From the NCBI GenBank assembly GCA_937906975.1, contig CALCUN010000017.1:1-27235 (forward strand): a stretch of DNA of 27,235 nt, given 5' to 3'. The number at the start of each line of letters is the position of its first letter. The first letter of the stretch is position 1. Shown piece after piece: positions 1-6,901 of the stretch. Under the pieces are notes generated by a model that was not told where the DNA came from, ran no database searches, and worked only from the letters and a program-made list of their open reading frames with translations. A program made the position numbers and the translations under genes. Source of the stretch: an uncultured Bacteroidales bacterium (GTDB taxonomy: Bacteria; Bacteroidota; Bacteroidia; Bacteroidales; P3).

Positions 1-89
1 GGTTTTGCAGCTCTTGCCACCCAATAGGCACTTATCTCCATTAGATAAATGTTAGGTGTAAGTTGTTCTCTTCTTCTTATTTCAAACAT
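1..89 (-). CDS. SudB-like FAD/NAD-binding reductase subunit (5' fragment)
   Basis: Only the first 29 or so codons lie in the window; the gene continues past base 1. It starts at the ATG at 89 and reads MFEIRRREQLTPNIYLMEIS followed by an AxWVARAAKP-like stretch. That pattern (K/R-x-x-x-LTPN-x-x-LMEI...A-x-x-VA-x-x-AKPG) is the usual N-terminus of the sulfide dehydrogenase SudB / ferredoxin-NADP+ reductase alpha / dihydroorotate dehydrogenase electron-transfer family. These are FAD- and NAD(P)-binding subunits usually paired with a glutamate synthase-like SudA subunit. The start lies 7 bases from the stop of the membrane-protein gene to its right, so the two may be co-transcribed. The cofactor-binding motifs are outside the window, so the family assignment rests on the N-terminus alone. 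Confidence 0.6.
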   Translation of the reverse strand, partial: MFEIRRREQLTPNIYLMEISAYWVARAAK

Positions 90-95
90 AATATA

Positions 96-578
96 TTATA
101 TTTTTTCAAATTTCAATTTTTCCATATTCTCAATCTCTTCTTCTGAAAGAGAAAGTTCCATTTTCAATTTCAATTCCGATACTTTGCTTAAAAGAGTTAG
201 CAAAACAGAAATGATTGAAAATAATAAAAACGACGTTTGATTACAAAAAAACATTCCAATCAATGCAGTAATATTCACTATTGAATAAAAACGCAAACGT
301 TTTATTTGTAACATTCTATATTTCTCTAATTTCTCAGGCAAAGGCAAAGAGACCAAATCTTTTACCTTACGATTTATTCCCTTTCCACCTAAAAACACAC
401 AAAGCACCATTACAAGCATTAGAACGTATGAAAAAGTAACGCTGTAACCCTTTGAAAGAATAGCATCATTTGACAAATAATAGTAATAAGTTAATACATA
501 GAACATTGCAACAAGCACAACCTCTATAAGAATCATTGCATTCCAAGACTTATTTAGTAATTTAAGATACTTCTTCAT
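96..578 (-). CDS. small four-helix membrane protein, unknown function
   Basis: The protein has 160 residues, starting MKKYLKLLNKSWNAM. Hydrophobic segments at about residues 14-34, 46-65, 98-112 and 114-131 predict four membrane helices, followed by a charged, Glu-rich cytoplasmic tail (SLSEEEIENMEKLKFEKI). The reading frame stays open upstream to 746, but that extension is F/S/L low-complexity sequence made by translating an A-rich tandem repeat. The start at 578 is therefore preferred, and a TATATTTG promoter box lies just upstream of it at 600-607. I do not recognise a family. The stop is 7 bases from the start of the SudB-like gene, suggesting shared transcription. Confidence 0.65.
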   Translation of the reverse strand: MKKYLKLLNKSWNAMILIEVVLVAMFYVLTYYYYLSNDAILSKGYSVTFSYVLMLVMVLCVFLGGKGINRKVKDLVSLPLPEKLEKYRMLQIKRLRFYSIVNITALIGMFFCNQTSFLLFSIISVLLTLLSKVSELKLKMELSLSEEEIENMEKLKFEKI

Positions 579-599
579 TGATACAAATATTTTAATTTG

Positions 600-607
600 C
601 AAATATA
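600..607 (-). promoter_or_regulatory. -7 promoter box (TATATTTG) for the small membrane protein
   Basis: On the minus strand the sequence reads TATATTTG, matching the Bacteroidota -7 consensus TAnnTTTG. It is about 20 bases before the ATG at 578. No convincing -33 TTTG box is visible because the upstream region is an A-rich repeat. Confidence 0.5.
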
Positions 608-630
608 CATAAAAACTCTTAGACTTAACG

Positions 631-713
631 AAAAAAAACAAAGAAAAAAGCGAGAAAAGTAAAGAAAAAATAAAAAAAAACAAAGAAAAAAGCGAGAAAA
701 GTAAAGAAAAAAT
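631..713. repeat. A-rich tandem repeat, two 41-42 bp units next to a hairpin
   Basis: Two nearly identical units occupy 631-671 and 672-713; the second has one extra A in its leading A run. A third, diverged unit at 714-755 forms the left arm and loop of the terminator hairpin: GCGAGAAAAGT in the first two units corresponds to GCGATGAAACA in the third. The tandem copies therefore look like an expansion of half of the hairpin. They lie between the terminator of the beta-barrel gene and the promoter of the membrane-protein gene. Confidence 0.8.
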
Positions 714-777
714 AAAAAAAAGCAAAGAAAAAAAGCGATGAAACAAAGAAAAAATGTTTCATCGCTTTTCGTTGATT
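714..777 (-). terminator. hairpin terminator, copy 1 of an identical 64-bp pair
   Basis: A perfect 15-bp inverted repeat (arms 731-745 and 755-769, 9-base loop) lies right after the stop of the minus-strand gene at 793. On the minus strand the right side becomes a long run of T broken by a few other bases, as expected for an intrinsic terminator. The whole 64-bp block is identical to 1514-1577. Confidence 0.7.
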
Positions 778-792
778 TAATTAAGTATATTT

Positions 793-1422
793 TTATAATG
801 TAGCAGCATTAAATGTTTTATTCATATTCGCTCTATACGAAAAGCCAAAAGTTGGAATAGAAACTGATAATTTTAGGAAAAATGTATTCATTTTATCATT
901 ATCAACTATTTTATTAACGCCCCACAAATAGCCTGTTTCAAAATTCCATTGATAATAAGAAAATCTAAACATGGGACCGACAGAATGACTATTGAAAGAT
1001 TCATTCTGTGTCAAGATGTTATCATATTGGTATTTTGCTCCTAACATAAATTGTAAGCAAGGTATTTTTTCTGCATTACCAACCCCTTCTATAAAACCTC
1101 CTAAATAACCAGAAAATGAATAAACATCACATTCAAGATTAGATTTACCTATTCCATAATCCACTCCTCCCACAATACCATGCACACCAAGCATATCTGA
1201 ATATTTCCCCTTATGTATTTTATATATTACTTTTGCATCCAAACCAAAAGTCAAAATTGGATTAGCAGAATAATTGGAATTAAGACTATTATTTCTATAT
1301 TCCATACCAACTTTAAATCTAAGAAAGTTAGAATCAAATACAGAATCTTGTGCAATCAACGCACTACTTAACAATACCATTAAGGTAAAAATGAAAACTA
1401 ATTTTTTAATTGTTCGTTTCAT
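793..1422 (-). CDS. secreted, probable outer-membrane beta-barrel protein
   Basis: The protein has 209 residues. A classical signal peptide (MKRTIKKLVFIFTLMVLLSS, then ALIAQ) ends with a probable cleavage after ALIAQ near residue 25. The mature part shows alternating hydrophobic and polar residues, many Gly and aromatic residues, and short turn motifs (residues about 35-200), as in small outer-membrane beta-barrels. It lacks a C-terminal aromatic residue (it ends FNAATL), so a barrel is inferred rather than certain. It is a single-gene unit with its own promoter at 1486-1493 and a hairpin terminator at 714-777. The leader contains a 15-bp direct repeat at 1438-1452 and 1464-1478. No specific family is recognised. 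Confidence 0.65.
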   Translation of the reverse strand: MKRTIKKLVFIFTLMVLLSSALIAQDSVFDSNFLRFKVGMEYRNNSLNSNYSANPILTFGLDAKVIYKIHKGKYSDMLGVHGIVGGVDYGIGKSNLECDVYSFSGYLGGFIEGVGNAEKIPCLQFMLGAKYQYDNILTQNESFNSHSVGPMFRFSYYQWNFETGYLWGVNKIVDNDKMNTFFLKLSVSIPTFGFSYRANMNKTFNAATL

Positions 1423-1485
1423 AACTTTATTTTTTTGGGTTTATAAATATTTTTATTTTTTATGGTTTATAAATATTTATGCCCG

Positions 1486-1493
1486 CAAAGATA
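1486..1493 (-). promoter_or_regulatory. -7 promoter box (TATCTTTG) for the beta-barrel gene
   Basis: The minus strand reads TATCTTTG, matching TAnnTTTG. It is 63 bases upstream of the ATG at 1422, giving a leader of about 55 bases. That leader carries a 15-bp direct repeat beginning GGTTTATAAATATTT on the plus strand. Confidence 0.55.
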
Positions 1494-1513
1494 TGTAAAA
1501 AAAATATATCTAC

Positions 1514-1577
1514 AAAAAAAAGCAAAGAAAAAAAGCGATGAAACAAAGAAAAAATGTTTCATCGCTTTTCGTTGATT
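1514..1577 (-). terminator. hairpin terminator, copy 2 of an identical 64-bp pair
   Basis: The sequence is identical to 714-777: perfect 15-bp arms at 1531-1545 and 1555-1569 with a 9-base loop. It lies just after the stop of the minus-strand lipoprotein gene at 1589, where it would end transcription before the promoter of the next gene at 1486-1493. Confidence 0.7.
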
Positions 1578-1588
1578 ATAAAAATCTA

Positions 1589-2038
1589 TTATTCCATTAC
1601 TTTTGTGAAGTAACCTTGAAGGTCAAATTGAAGTTTTATTTCAGAGCCTTTTTTGTAAATTATTGCTCTATAGCTCTTTTTATTTCTTAATTCTATTATA
1701 TCTATACTTTCTATTTTATAATTAGGATAGTTTTGATTGATATATTCCAAAATTGCTTTAGGAGTATATTCCATAGGTATATTCCAAGCTGTTTCAACCG
1801 ATGTATTTTGAAAACGCATACTAACTTGATTTCCTGAAGAAGCAAAGTTTGCAATATAACATGTAGAATCTACCATTTGCCATTTAGCTTGCTCTATTTC
1901 TGGACGGCGTTTCTTAAAGTCTTGTACGAACTTAGCAGGTACATCTTTCTCATCTACTGATTTATACTTACTATTTTTATTTACTGCACAAGAAGCTATA
2001 AATGTGCATGCCAACAATAATAATGCTACTTTTTTCAT
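1589..2038 (-). CDS. PepSY-like (DUF2874-type) lipoprotein
   Basis: The protein has 149 residues. The lipoprotein signal MKKVALLLLACTFIASCAVN has a lipobox (IASC), with Cys17 as the probable lipidation site. The mature part has the pattern of Bacteroidota PepSY-like/BLIP-like small periplasmic proteins. A start VPAKFVQDFKKRRPEIEQAKW is followed by strands with Y/F-rich edges, a 'YTPKAILEYINQNYPNYKIE' helix-strand unit, and Y-R-A-I-I-Y near the end. Members of this family are common, short and mostly of unknown function. It appears monocistronic, with its own promoter box at 2061-2068 and the hairpin at 1514-1577 after it. Confidence 0.7.
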   Translation of the reverse strand: MKKVALLLLACTFIASCAVNKNSKYKSVDEKDVPAKFVQDFKKRRPEIEQAKWQMVDSTCYIANFASSGNQVSMRFQNTSVETAWNIPMEYTPKAILEYINQNYPNYKIESIDIIELRNKKSYRAIIYKKGSEIKLQFDLQGYFTKVME

Positions 2039-2060
2039 ATTTCAATTAGTTTTAAAACTG

Positions 2061-2068
2061 CAAATATA
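2061..2068 (-). promoter_or_regulatory. -7 promoter box (TATATTTG) for the PepSY-like lipoprotein
   Basis: The minus strand reads TATATTTG followed by C. The box begins 23 bases upstream of the ATG at 2038, a normal spacing for Bacteroidota promoters with a short leader. Confidence 0.5.
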
Positions 2069-2093
2069 ATATTTTTATTGGAAAAATCTATTC

Positions 2094-2879
2094 TTAATTG
2101 ATTAAAATTTGAAAAAACTCTTTCAAATCCACAATCTTAAACAAATATAATGAAGTGAATATCACAACGAATATAACCACCCAACGAACAAAACCACTTC
2201 CTTTTTTAAAGGCAATTTTTGTAGCGATAAAAGAACCAAGAAAAGTTCCAACAGAATGAAGCAAACCAAACTGCCAATGAATTGTGCCTTCACCCCAAAA
2301 TACCAATACCGCAACAATGGTATATAATGCCATAACAGAGATTTTCACCGCATTGGTTTTAATGATATTATAACCCAAAAGCATAGAACCCGCAGTCATT
2401 AAAAGAAAACCCGTTCCCACTTGAACAAATCCTCCATAAACCCCTATTAAAAAGAAGACAAAATATTGCAAAAAGCTAATTCCGTTTTCGGTTTTCGACA
2501 AATCATCTTCCTCAAACTTCTTTGGAGAACGAAAAAGAAAGACAATCATCACAAGAAGGCTCAATCCCATAAAATAAGAAAAGAGCATTTCGGGCAAAAC
2601 GATTGAAAGCACCGCTCCAACCAAAGCCCCAATCATTGCAGGTATAGCAAGAGAAAGATAATGCGTTTGTTTTAAAAAACCTTTACGACCAAACAAAAAC
2701 GCAGTCAATACACTCTGCAACAATACCCCTACTCTATTTGTGGCATTAGCCTGCCCCGGACTTAATCCCAAGGCAAGATAAAGAGCTATTGAAATTGCCG
2801 TTCCTCCTGCTGAGAGAGTGTTTATAAATCCTACGAAAACACCCGATATTACTAAGATTAAAACTATTTCTACACTCAT
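2094..2879 (-). CDS. TSUP-family (TauE/SafE) membrane transporter
   Basis: The protein has 261 residues and about eight hydrophobic segments, typical of the TSUP family (older names DUF81, TauE/SafE), whose members export sulfite, sulfoacetate or related organosulfur anions. Family hallmarks include an N-terminal repeat with GFINTLSAGGTAI and ALGLSPGQANATNRVGVL, and a second repeat with GVYGGFVQVGTGFLLM and NIIKTNAVK. These are the two Gly-rich half-repeats of the fold. The substrate cannot be read from the sequence. It lies 87 bases after the Spy-like gene, across a hairpin, with no clear promoter, so it may receive read-through from the sigma-factor operon. Confidence 0.85.
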   Translation of the reverse strand: MSVEIVLILVISGVFVGFINTLSAGGTAISIALYLALGLSPGQANATNRVGVLLQSVLTAFLFGRKGFLKQTHYLSLAIPAMIGALVGAVLSIVLPEMLFSYFMGLSLLVMIVFLFRSPKKFEEDDLSKTENGISFLQYFVFFLIGVYGGFVQVGTGFLLMTAGSMLLGYNIIKTNAVKISVMALYTIVAVLVFWGEGTIHWQFGLLHSVGTFLGSFIATKIAFKKGSGFVRWVVIFVVIFTSLYLFKIVDLKEFFQILIN

Positions 2880-2905
2880 TTATTTTTTTATCTCTAAAAC
2901 AAAAA

Positions 2906-2938
2906 AAGCCCAAAAGAAGTTTGCATCTTTTTAGGCTT
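2906..2938 (-). terminator. hairpin terminator after the sigma-factor operon
   Basis: AAGCC-C-AAAAGA (2906-2917) pairs with TCTTTT-TA-GGCTT (2926-2938), leaving small bulges and a loop around GTTTGCA. On the minus strand the stem is followed by a T-rich stretch. It sits between the Spy-like gene and the TSUP gene and may be partial rather than complete. Confidence 0.55.
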
Positions 2939-2966
2939 AAAGTTTATTTATTAAAGCATTATTTAT

Positions 2967-3506
2967 TTATTCAACAACAATTTTAGGCTGAATTTTTGTG
3001 TGTTTAGCAGGAGGAGTTTTTATAGGCTTTTCTTCAGGCTTTCTTTCCTTGCGGTCTTTTTTCATAACCTTACGCATCAATTCCTTTTCCTCTGAAAGAA
3101 GTTTCACAACCTTTTGAACAGGAAGCACCTCAGAGAATTTCTCATAATAAGAAACCTTTAAATTTGCTATCATTTTTTCGTTTTCAATCTCCATATTTAA
3201 CAAAGCCTTTGCTTGTTCTTCGTCCAAGGACAACAAATCAGTATCTTTAAACTTAGACATAGAATCATGCTTCTTTTCCATAACAGCATTTAACTCATTT
3301 TCGTATGCCTCATATATAGGCCAAAATCTTTCAGACTCTTCTTTTGTAAGTTTTAAGTTTTGAGTAAAAGTAGCTCTCTTCATTTTCATTATTTTGGCTT
3401 GAAGCTCTTTTTTATCAAATTCTTTACATTCTTTTTCCTTTGGTTGAGCTACTGCTGTAAATGTTAATGCTAATGCTAAAACTGTTAAAATCAAATTTCT
3501 TTTCAT
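2967..3506 (-). CDS. Spy/CpxP-like periplasmic protein
   Basis: The protein has 179 residues. A signal peptide (MKRNLILTVLALALTFTAVA) probably ends at AQ. The mature protein is almost all charged amphipathic helix with an LTKEESERFWPIYEAYENEL segment. This resembles Bacteroidota proteins encoded after ECF sigma/anti-sigma pairs and distantly resembles Spy/CpxP periplasmic stress chaperones (LTxxQ-type helices). The tail (from about residue 150) is Lys/Pro-rich and looks disordered. Its ATG overlaps the anti-sigma stop by one base (TAATG), so translation is probably coupled. By context it is either a target or a sensor of the sigma factor; which one cannot be told from the sequence. Confidence 0.65.
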   Translation of the reverse strand: MKRNLILTVLALALTFTAVAQPKEKECKEFDKKELQAKIMKMKRATFTQNLKLTKEESERFWPIYEAYENELNAVMEKKHDSMSKFKDTDLLSLDEEQAKALLNMEIENEKMIANLKVSYYEKFSEVLPVQKVVKLLSEEKELMRKVMKKDRKERKPEEKPIKTPPAKHTKIQPKIVVE

Positions 3507-3988
3507 TACTCTAATATTTCATAGTTATTATATACATATTCATTTAAGTCTTCTTCAATGAAGTTTTCAAGGTAAATCAATTCCTCCTCTGTGAATTGCA
3601 CCTGCTCTGCTTCTGCAACAAGATTCTTTACTTGATTTTCCCAAACCAATTCTGCTTCTTTTGCATCTTGAGCCTTTAACTGCTTATTGTCTTTGTTTTT
3701 TTCTGAGCTAAAAAGTGAGAAAAAGTTTGAACTAAGCAAAGGTTCTTTTCTCTCTGTTCCAAAGCCAATAACCAAAACACTTGCAGACAAAGTCAAAACA
3801 AGGCATATACTTGCAACATATTTCAAGACCTTGGAAACAGAAACATGCTTACGCTTTGCCTCAACTTCCATTTGCTTTTGCAAGTTATCAAAATAGCCCT
3901 CTGGCACCTTAAAAGGATTATTTTTTTCCTTCATTTGTTTTAGTGTTTGCTGTTTTGACAAAATTTCTTCTTCAAAGTTTAATTTCAA
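3506..3988 (-). CDS. anti-sigma-like single-pass membrane protein
   Basis: The protein has 160 residues. The N-terminal cytoplasmic part carries NNPFKVPEGYFDNL, a motif seen in Bacteroidota proteins encoded right after ECF sigma genes. A single membrane helix lies at about residues 54-77. The C-terminal part is very acidic (for example EEELIYLENFIEEDLNEY), presumably periplasmic. It starts 3 bases after the sigma stop and overlaps the Spy-like gene by one base. Position and topology indicate an anti-sigma factor holding the upstream sigma factor at the inner membrane. No zinc-binding anti-sigma (ZAS) motif is visible, so the function is inferred from context. Confidence 0.65.
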   Translation of the reverse strand: MKLNFEEEILSKQQTLKQMKEKNNPFKVPEGYFDNLQKQMEVEAKRKHVSVSKVLKYVASICLVLTLSASVLVIGFGTERKEPLLSSNFFSLFSSEKNKDNKQLKAQDAKEAELVWENQVKNLVAEAEQVQFTEEELIYLENFIEEDLNEYVYNNYEILE

Positions 3989-3991
3989 AGT

Positions 3992-4549
3992 TTAAAAATC
4001 TTCTTGCAACATCAATTCTTCTATCTTTTTTGCTGCAATATGATAAGAAGCCTTCAAAGCTCCCTCTGATGTTTTTGTGATTTGAGCAATTTGAGAAAAA
4101 GAAAAATCATCGTAATACCTCATTTGAAAAACTGCTCTTTGCTTTGAGGGAAGTTGCAACATAGCCTTTTGAAGTTTTAGCTCTATTTCATCTCCATCAA
4201 ACAAAGCATCGGATTTTAAATTCTCAAATACCTCTTGTTCAAATGTGATGTTATTTCTATTTTGTTTTGTAGCTTTCGATTTAATGTAATTTATAGTTTG
4301 ATTATAAGCAATACGATAAATCCAAGTTGATAACTTAGATTCATTATGAAAGGTTTCAATATTTTCAAACACCTTAATAAAAATCTCTTGTACAACATCA
4401 TCTGTCTCCTCATGAGAAAGCAACATACGTCTTACCTGCCAATACACCGTTTGTGAGTATTTGGCAATAAGAAGCGAGTAACCCCTCTCACGAGTAGAGG
4501 TTTTCTTAATTAGTTTTAAAATATTCTCTTCCGTATGCTTTATATCCAT
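3992..4549 (-). CDS. ECF-type RNA polymerase sigma factor
   Basis: The protein has 185 residues. Region 2 (about residues 15-85) contains the ETDDVVQEIFIKVFENIETF and STWIYRIAYNQTINYIK blocks that bind core polymerase and the -10 element. Region 4 (about 125-180) has LPSKQRAVFQMRYYDDFSFS and the helix-turn-helix IAQITKTSEGALKASYHIAAKK. Both match ECF sigma-70 factors. I chose the ATG at 4549 (MDIKHTEEN); an ATG at 4570 is possible but adds residues (MLRSDCT) without family likeness. Either start overlaps the end of anmK, so the sigma gene is translationally linked to a peptidoglycan-recycling gene. No separate promoter is visible, although one could lie inside anmK. Confidence 0.85.
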   Translation of the reverse strand: MDIKHTEENILKLIKKTSTRERGYSLLIAKYSQTVYWQVRRMLLSHEETDDVVQEIFIKVFENIETFHNESKLSTWIYRIAYNQTINYIKSKATKQNRNNITFEQEVFENLKSDALFDGDEIELKLQKAMLQLPSKQRAVFQMRYYDDFSFSQIAQITKTSEGALKASYHIAAKKIEELMLQEDF

Positions 4550-5586
4550 TGTACAATCACTCCTGAGCAATTATCCTTCTGTGCACCTGTAACAGAGCTT
4601 AGGCAGTTTACTTCTCCCCTTTGCCTTAATACTCCTAAAAAGGCAAATATCATCGCCTCTTTATAATCTATAATCGTTTTTTCTGGCTGTTCTATTGTGT
4701 GAGGAGTTAATTTTTTTAATCTCTCCACTAAATATGTGTTGTAGGCTCCACCACCTGTAAGCAGGGTTTTACCACTTATGTTTTTAGATAATTGATATGC
4801 TATATGCTCTGTATAAGTTGCAAGCAAATCTTCAACACTTAAAGCAGATTTCTCCAATAATGGAAACACATTTTCCACTACCCATTCCTTACCAAGTGAT
4901 TTATTTGTTTTCTTCTTATAGTATGGTAAATCGTTTAATTGTTTTAATAAACTCTCATCTACCTTTCCTGAGGCGGCTGTTTGACCTGCTTTGTCAAAAG
5001 GCATAGACAGTTTTTGGCTTAAATGATTTAAAACAATATTCACAGGACATATATCGTAGGCTATGCGTTTGCCTTGTTTTTTCATACTGATATTTGAAAA
5101 ACCTCCAAGATTTAAACAATTCTCATACGAAGAAAAAAGTATCTCATCTCCTATTGGCACAAGAGGCGCACCTTGTCCTCCGAGTGCAACGTCCATTGAG
5201 CGAAAATCCCCAATAACATTTACCTTTACTTCGGAGCATAGTGCTGATAAATCTCCAATTTGAGTTGTGTAATGAAGGTCTGGACGATGAAAAATTGTTT
5301 GTCCATGAGATGCTACAAAATCCACATCAAGCGAGTGTTCATCTAAAAACTCTTTTGCTTTCTTTCCGAAGAAGTGTCCTAACTCTACCGAAAATTTTGC
5401 AAACTCTCGTGCAGAGCACTCCTCCATAGAGCGTATCTTTTCTTTAAAATCCTCATCGTAGGCATAGGTTGTAGCCTTTTTAATTTCGTAAGTCCAAGAG
5501 CCTTTCTTTTCATTAAACTCACAATACGCCACATCTAACCCATCAAGCGATGTTCCAGACATTAAACCCAACACCCTATAAAACAT
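4540..5586 (-). CDS. anmK: anhydro-N-acetylmuramic acid kinase
   Basis: AnmK phosphorylates and hydrolyses 1,6-anhydro-MurNAc to MurNAc-6-phosphate in cytoplasmic recycling of cell-wall fragments. The protein has 348 residues, a normal length for the family. The N-terminus RVLGLMSGTSLDGLDVAYCE is the diagnostic ATP-binding motif. Other family blocks are ASHGQTIFHRP, VNVIGDFRSMDVALGGQGAP, LNLGGFSNIS and TGGGAYNTYL. The start overlaps the end of murF by 11 bases and the stop overlaps the sigma-factor start by about 10, so it is part of one translationally coupled operon. The call is secure. Confidence 0.96.
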   Translation of the reverse strand: MFYRVLGLMSGTSLDGLDVAYCEFNEKKGSWTYEIKKATTYAYDEDFKEKIRSMEECSAREFAKFSVELGHFFGKKAKEFLDEHSLDVDFVASHGQTIFHRPDLHYTTQIGDLSALCSEVKVNVIGDFRSMDVALGGQGAPLVPIGDEILFSSYENCLNLGGFSNISMKKQGKRIAYDICPVNIVLNHLSQKLSMPFDKAGQTAASGKVDESLLKQLNDLPYYKKKTNKSLGKEWVVENVFPLLEKSALSVEDLLATYTEHIAYQLSKNISGKTLLTGGGAYNTYLVERLKKLTPHTIEQPEKTIIDYKEAMIFAFLGVLRQRGEVNCLSSVTGAQKDNCSGVIVQWI

Positions 5587-6901
5587 CTTTCAATACCTCC
5601 ATTTTTGTAGAACGTGAACCCTTTATCAATATCGTTGCATTCTCAATTTGATTTTCCAATAAATATTCTTTCAACTGCTCTGAACTTGAAAAATATTCCA
5701 CCCTTCCTTCTGCCACTTCTTGATATTCCTTTCCTACCAAAACAATCCTTTCAAAGCCTTTTGCATTCATTAAATCAAACACTGCTTTATGTTCGCTTTC
5801 CGATACAGTTCCAAGTTCTTTCATCGCTCCCATGAAAATCATCTTTCTCTCTGCGTTTAGATTTGCAAAAGATTCTATGGCTGATTTGCATGATGAAGGA
5901 TTGGCATTATAGCAATCCAATATCAAAGTATTCTTTCCTGTTTTTAAGATTTGAGAACGATTGTTTGAAGGTATATATTCTTCTATTGATTTTTTGATTA
6001 AATCAAATTCTATTCCAAAGTGCAAGCCTATTGTTAGGGCTGCAAGAATGTTATGTGCATTATATATTCCTACAAGTGATGATGTAATGGTTTTATCCTT
6101 ATAGGTAATTTGAGCGTATGCATCAATAGTTGTAGCCTCTGCCTTTATGTCGGAGAGTTTGTTTATAGAATATGTTGTTTTCTTTTCGTAGTTTTCCAAA
6201 GACAATATTTCGTCATCATTATTTACAAACAAATGGGCTTTATCAGAAGAGTTGTTTTTAACGTATTCAAATAAGGCTTTCTTTGTCTTTGCTATGTTTT
6301 CTAAACTGCCAAATCCCTCAATATGTGCTGTGCCTATATTGGTTAATATTCCCATATCGGGTTGTGCTATCTGGCAAAGAAAATCAATTTCTCCCACATG
6401 GTTTGCTCCCATTTCCACAATGGCTATTTGCGTATCGCTTGGAATGGAAAGAAGTGTTAGAGGTACTCCTATGTGATTGTTTAAATTTCCCTTAGTTGCC
6501 ACAACCTTAAAACTGCTTGAAAGAACTGCTTGTATAAGTTCTTTTGTTGTGGTTTTTCCGTTTGTTCCGCTTATTCCTATTACCGTTGCGGAGAGTTGGC
6601 CTCTATGATGCTTTGCTAAAAGTTGCAGAGTTTCTAAACTATCTTCGCAGAAAAAAATTTTTTCTCTTAGCTTTATGAAATTTTCTCTTAGCTTTAATTC
6701 TTTTTTATCGCACACTACCAAAGAGGCTCCTTGCTCTATGGCTTTAAATGCAAATTCGTTTCCGTCAAAGTTCTCTCCCTTTAATGCAAAGAATATATCT
6801 CCCGATTTTATGTTACGAGAGTCGGTTGTTATGCTTGGATTGTTTAAATAATGTGCGTATAATTCTTTTATTTTTTCGCTACTTGCTCTATTGCTTTCCA
6901 T
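5576..6901 (-). CDS. murF: UDP-N-acetylmuramoyl-tripeptide--D-alanyl-D-alanine ligase
   Basis: MurF adds D-Ala-D-Ala to UDP-MurNAc-tripeptide, the last cytoplasmic step of the peptidoglycan precursor. The protein has 441 residues, normal length. The N-domain has TTDSRNIKSGDIFFALKGENFDGN (substrate-binding TDSR...FALKG). The P-loop is GISGTNGKTTTKELI at about residue 108, the central domain has EMGANHVGEI and TNIGTAHIEGFGS, and the C-domain has LDCYNANPSS and KGSRSTKMEVL. The ATG at 6901 is the only plausible start because no later ATG precedes TTDSR. It overlaps the glycosyltransferase end by 34 bases and anmK by 11. It lies outside a division/cell-wall (dcw) cluster, grouped instead with recycling and glycosyltransfer. 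Confidence 0.96.
   Translation of the reverse strand: MESNRASSEKIKELYAHYLNNPSITTDSRNIKSGDIFFALKGENFDGNEFAFKAIEQGASLVVCDKKELKLRENFIKLREKIFFCEDSLETLQLLAKHHRGQLSATVIGISGTNGKTTTKELIQAVLSSSFKVVATKGNLNNHIGVPLTLLSIPSDTQIAIVEMGANHVGEIDFLCQIAQPDMGILTNIGTAHIEGFGSLENIAKTKKALFEYVKNNSSDKAHLFVNNDDEILSLENYEKKTTYSINKLSDIKAEATTIDAYAQITYKDKTITSSLVGIYNAHNILAALTIGLHFGIEFDLIKKSIEEYIPSNNRSQILKTGKNTLILDCYNANPSSCKSAIESFANLNAERKMIFMGAMKELGTVSESEHKAVFDLMNAKGFERIVLVGKEYQEVAEGRVEYFSSSEQLKEYLLENQIENATILIKGSRSTKMEVLKDVL

Noticed and set aside
579..746. N-terminal extension of the membrane-protein frame to 746 (216 residues)
   Set aside because: It is an F/S/L low-complexity translation of the A-rich tandem repeat and hairpin; the start at 578 has a matching promoter and family-like layout.
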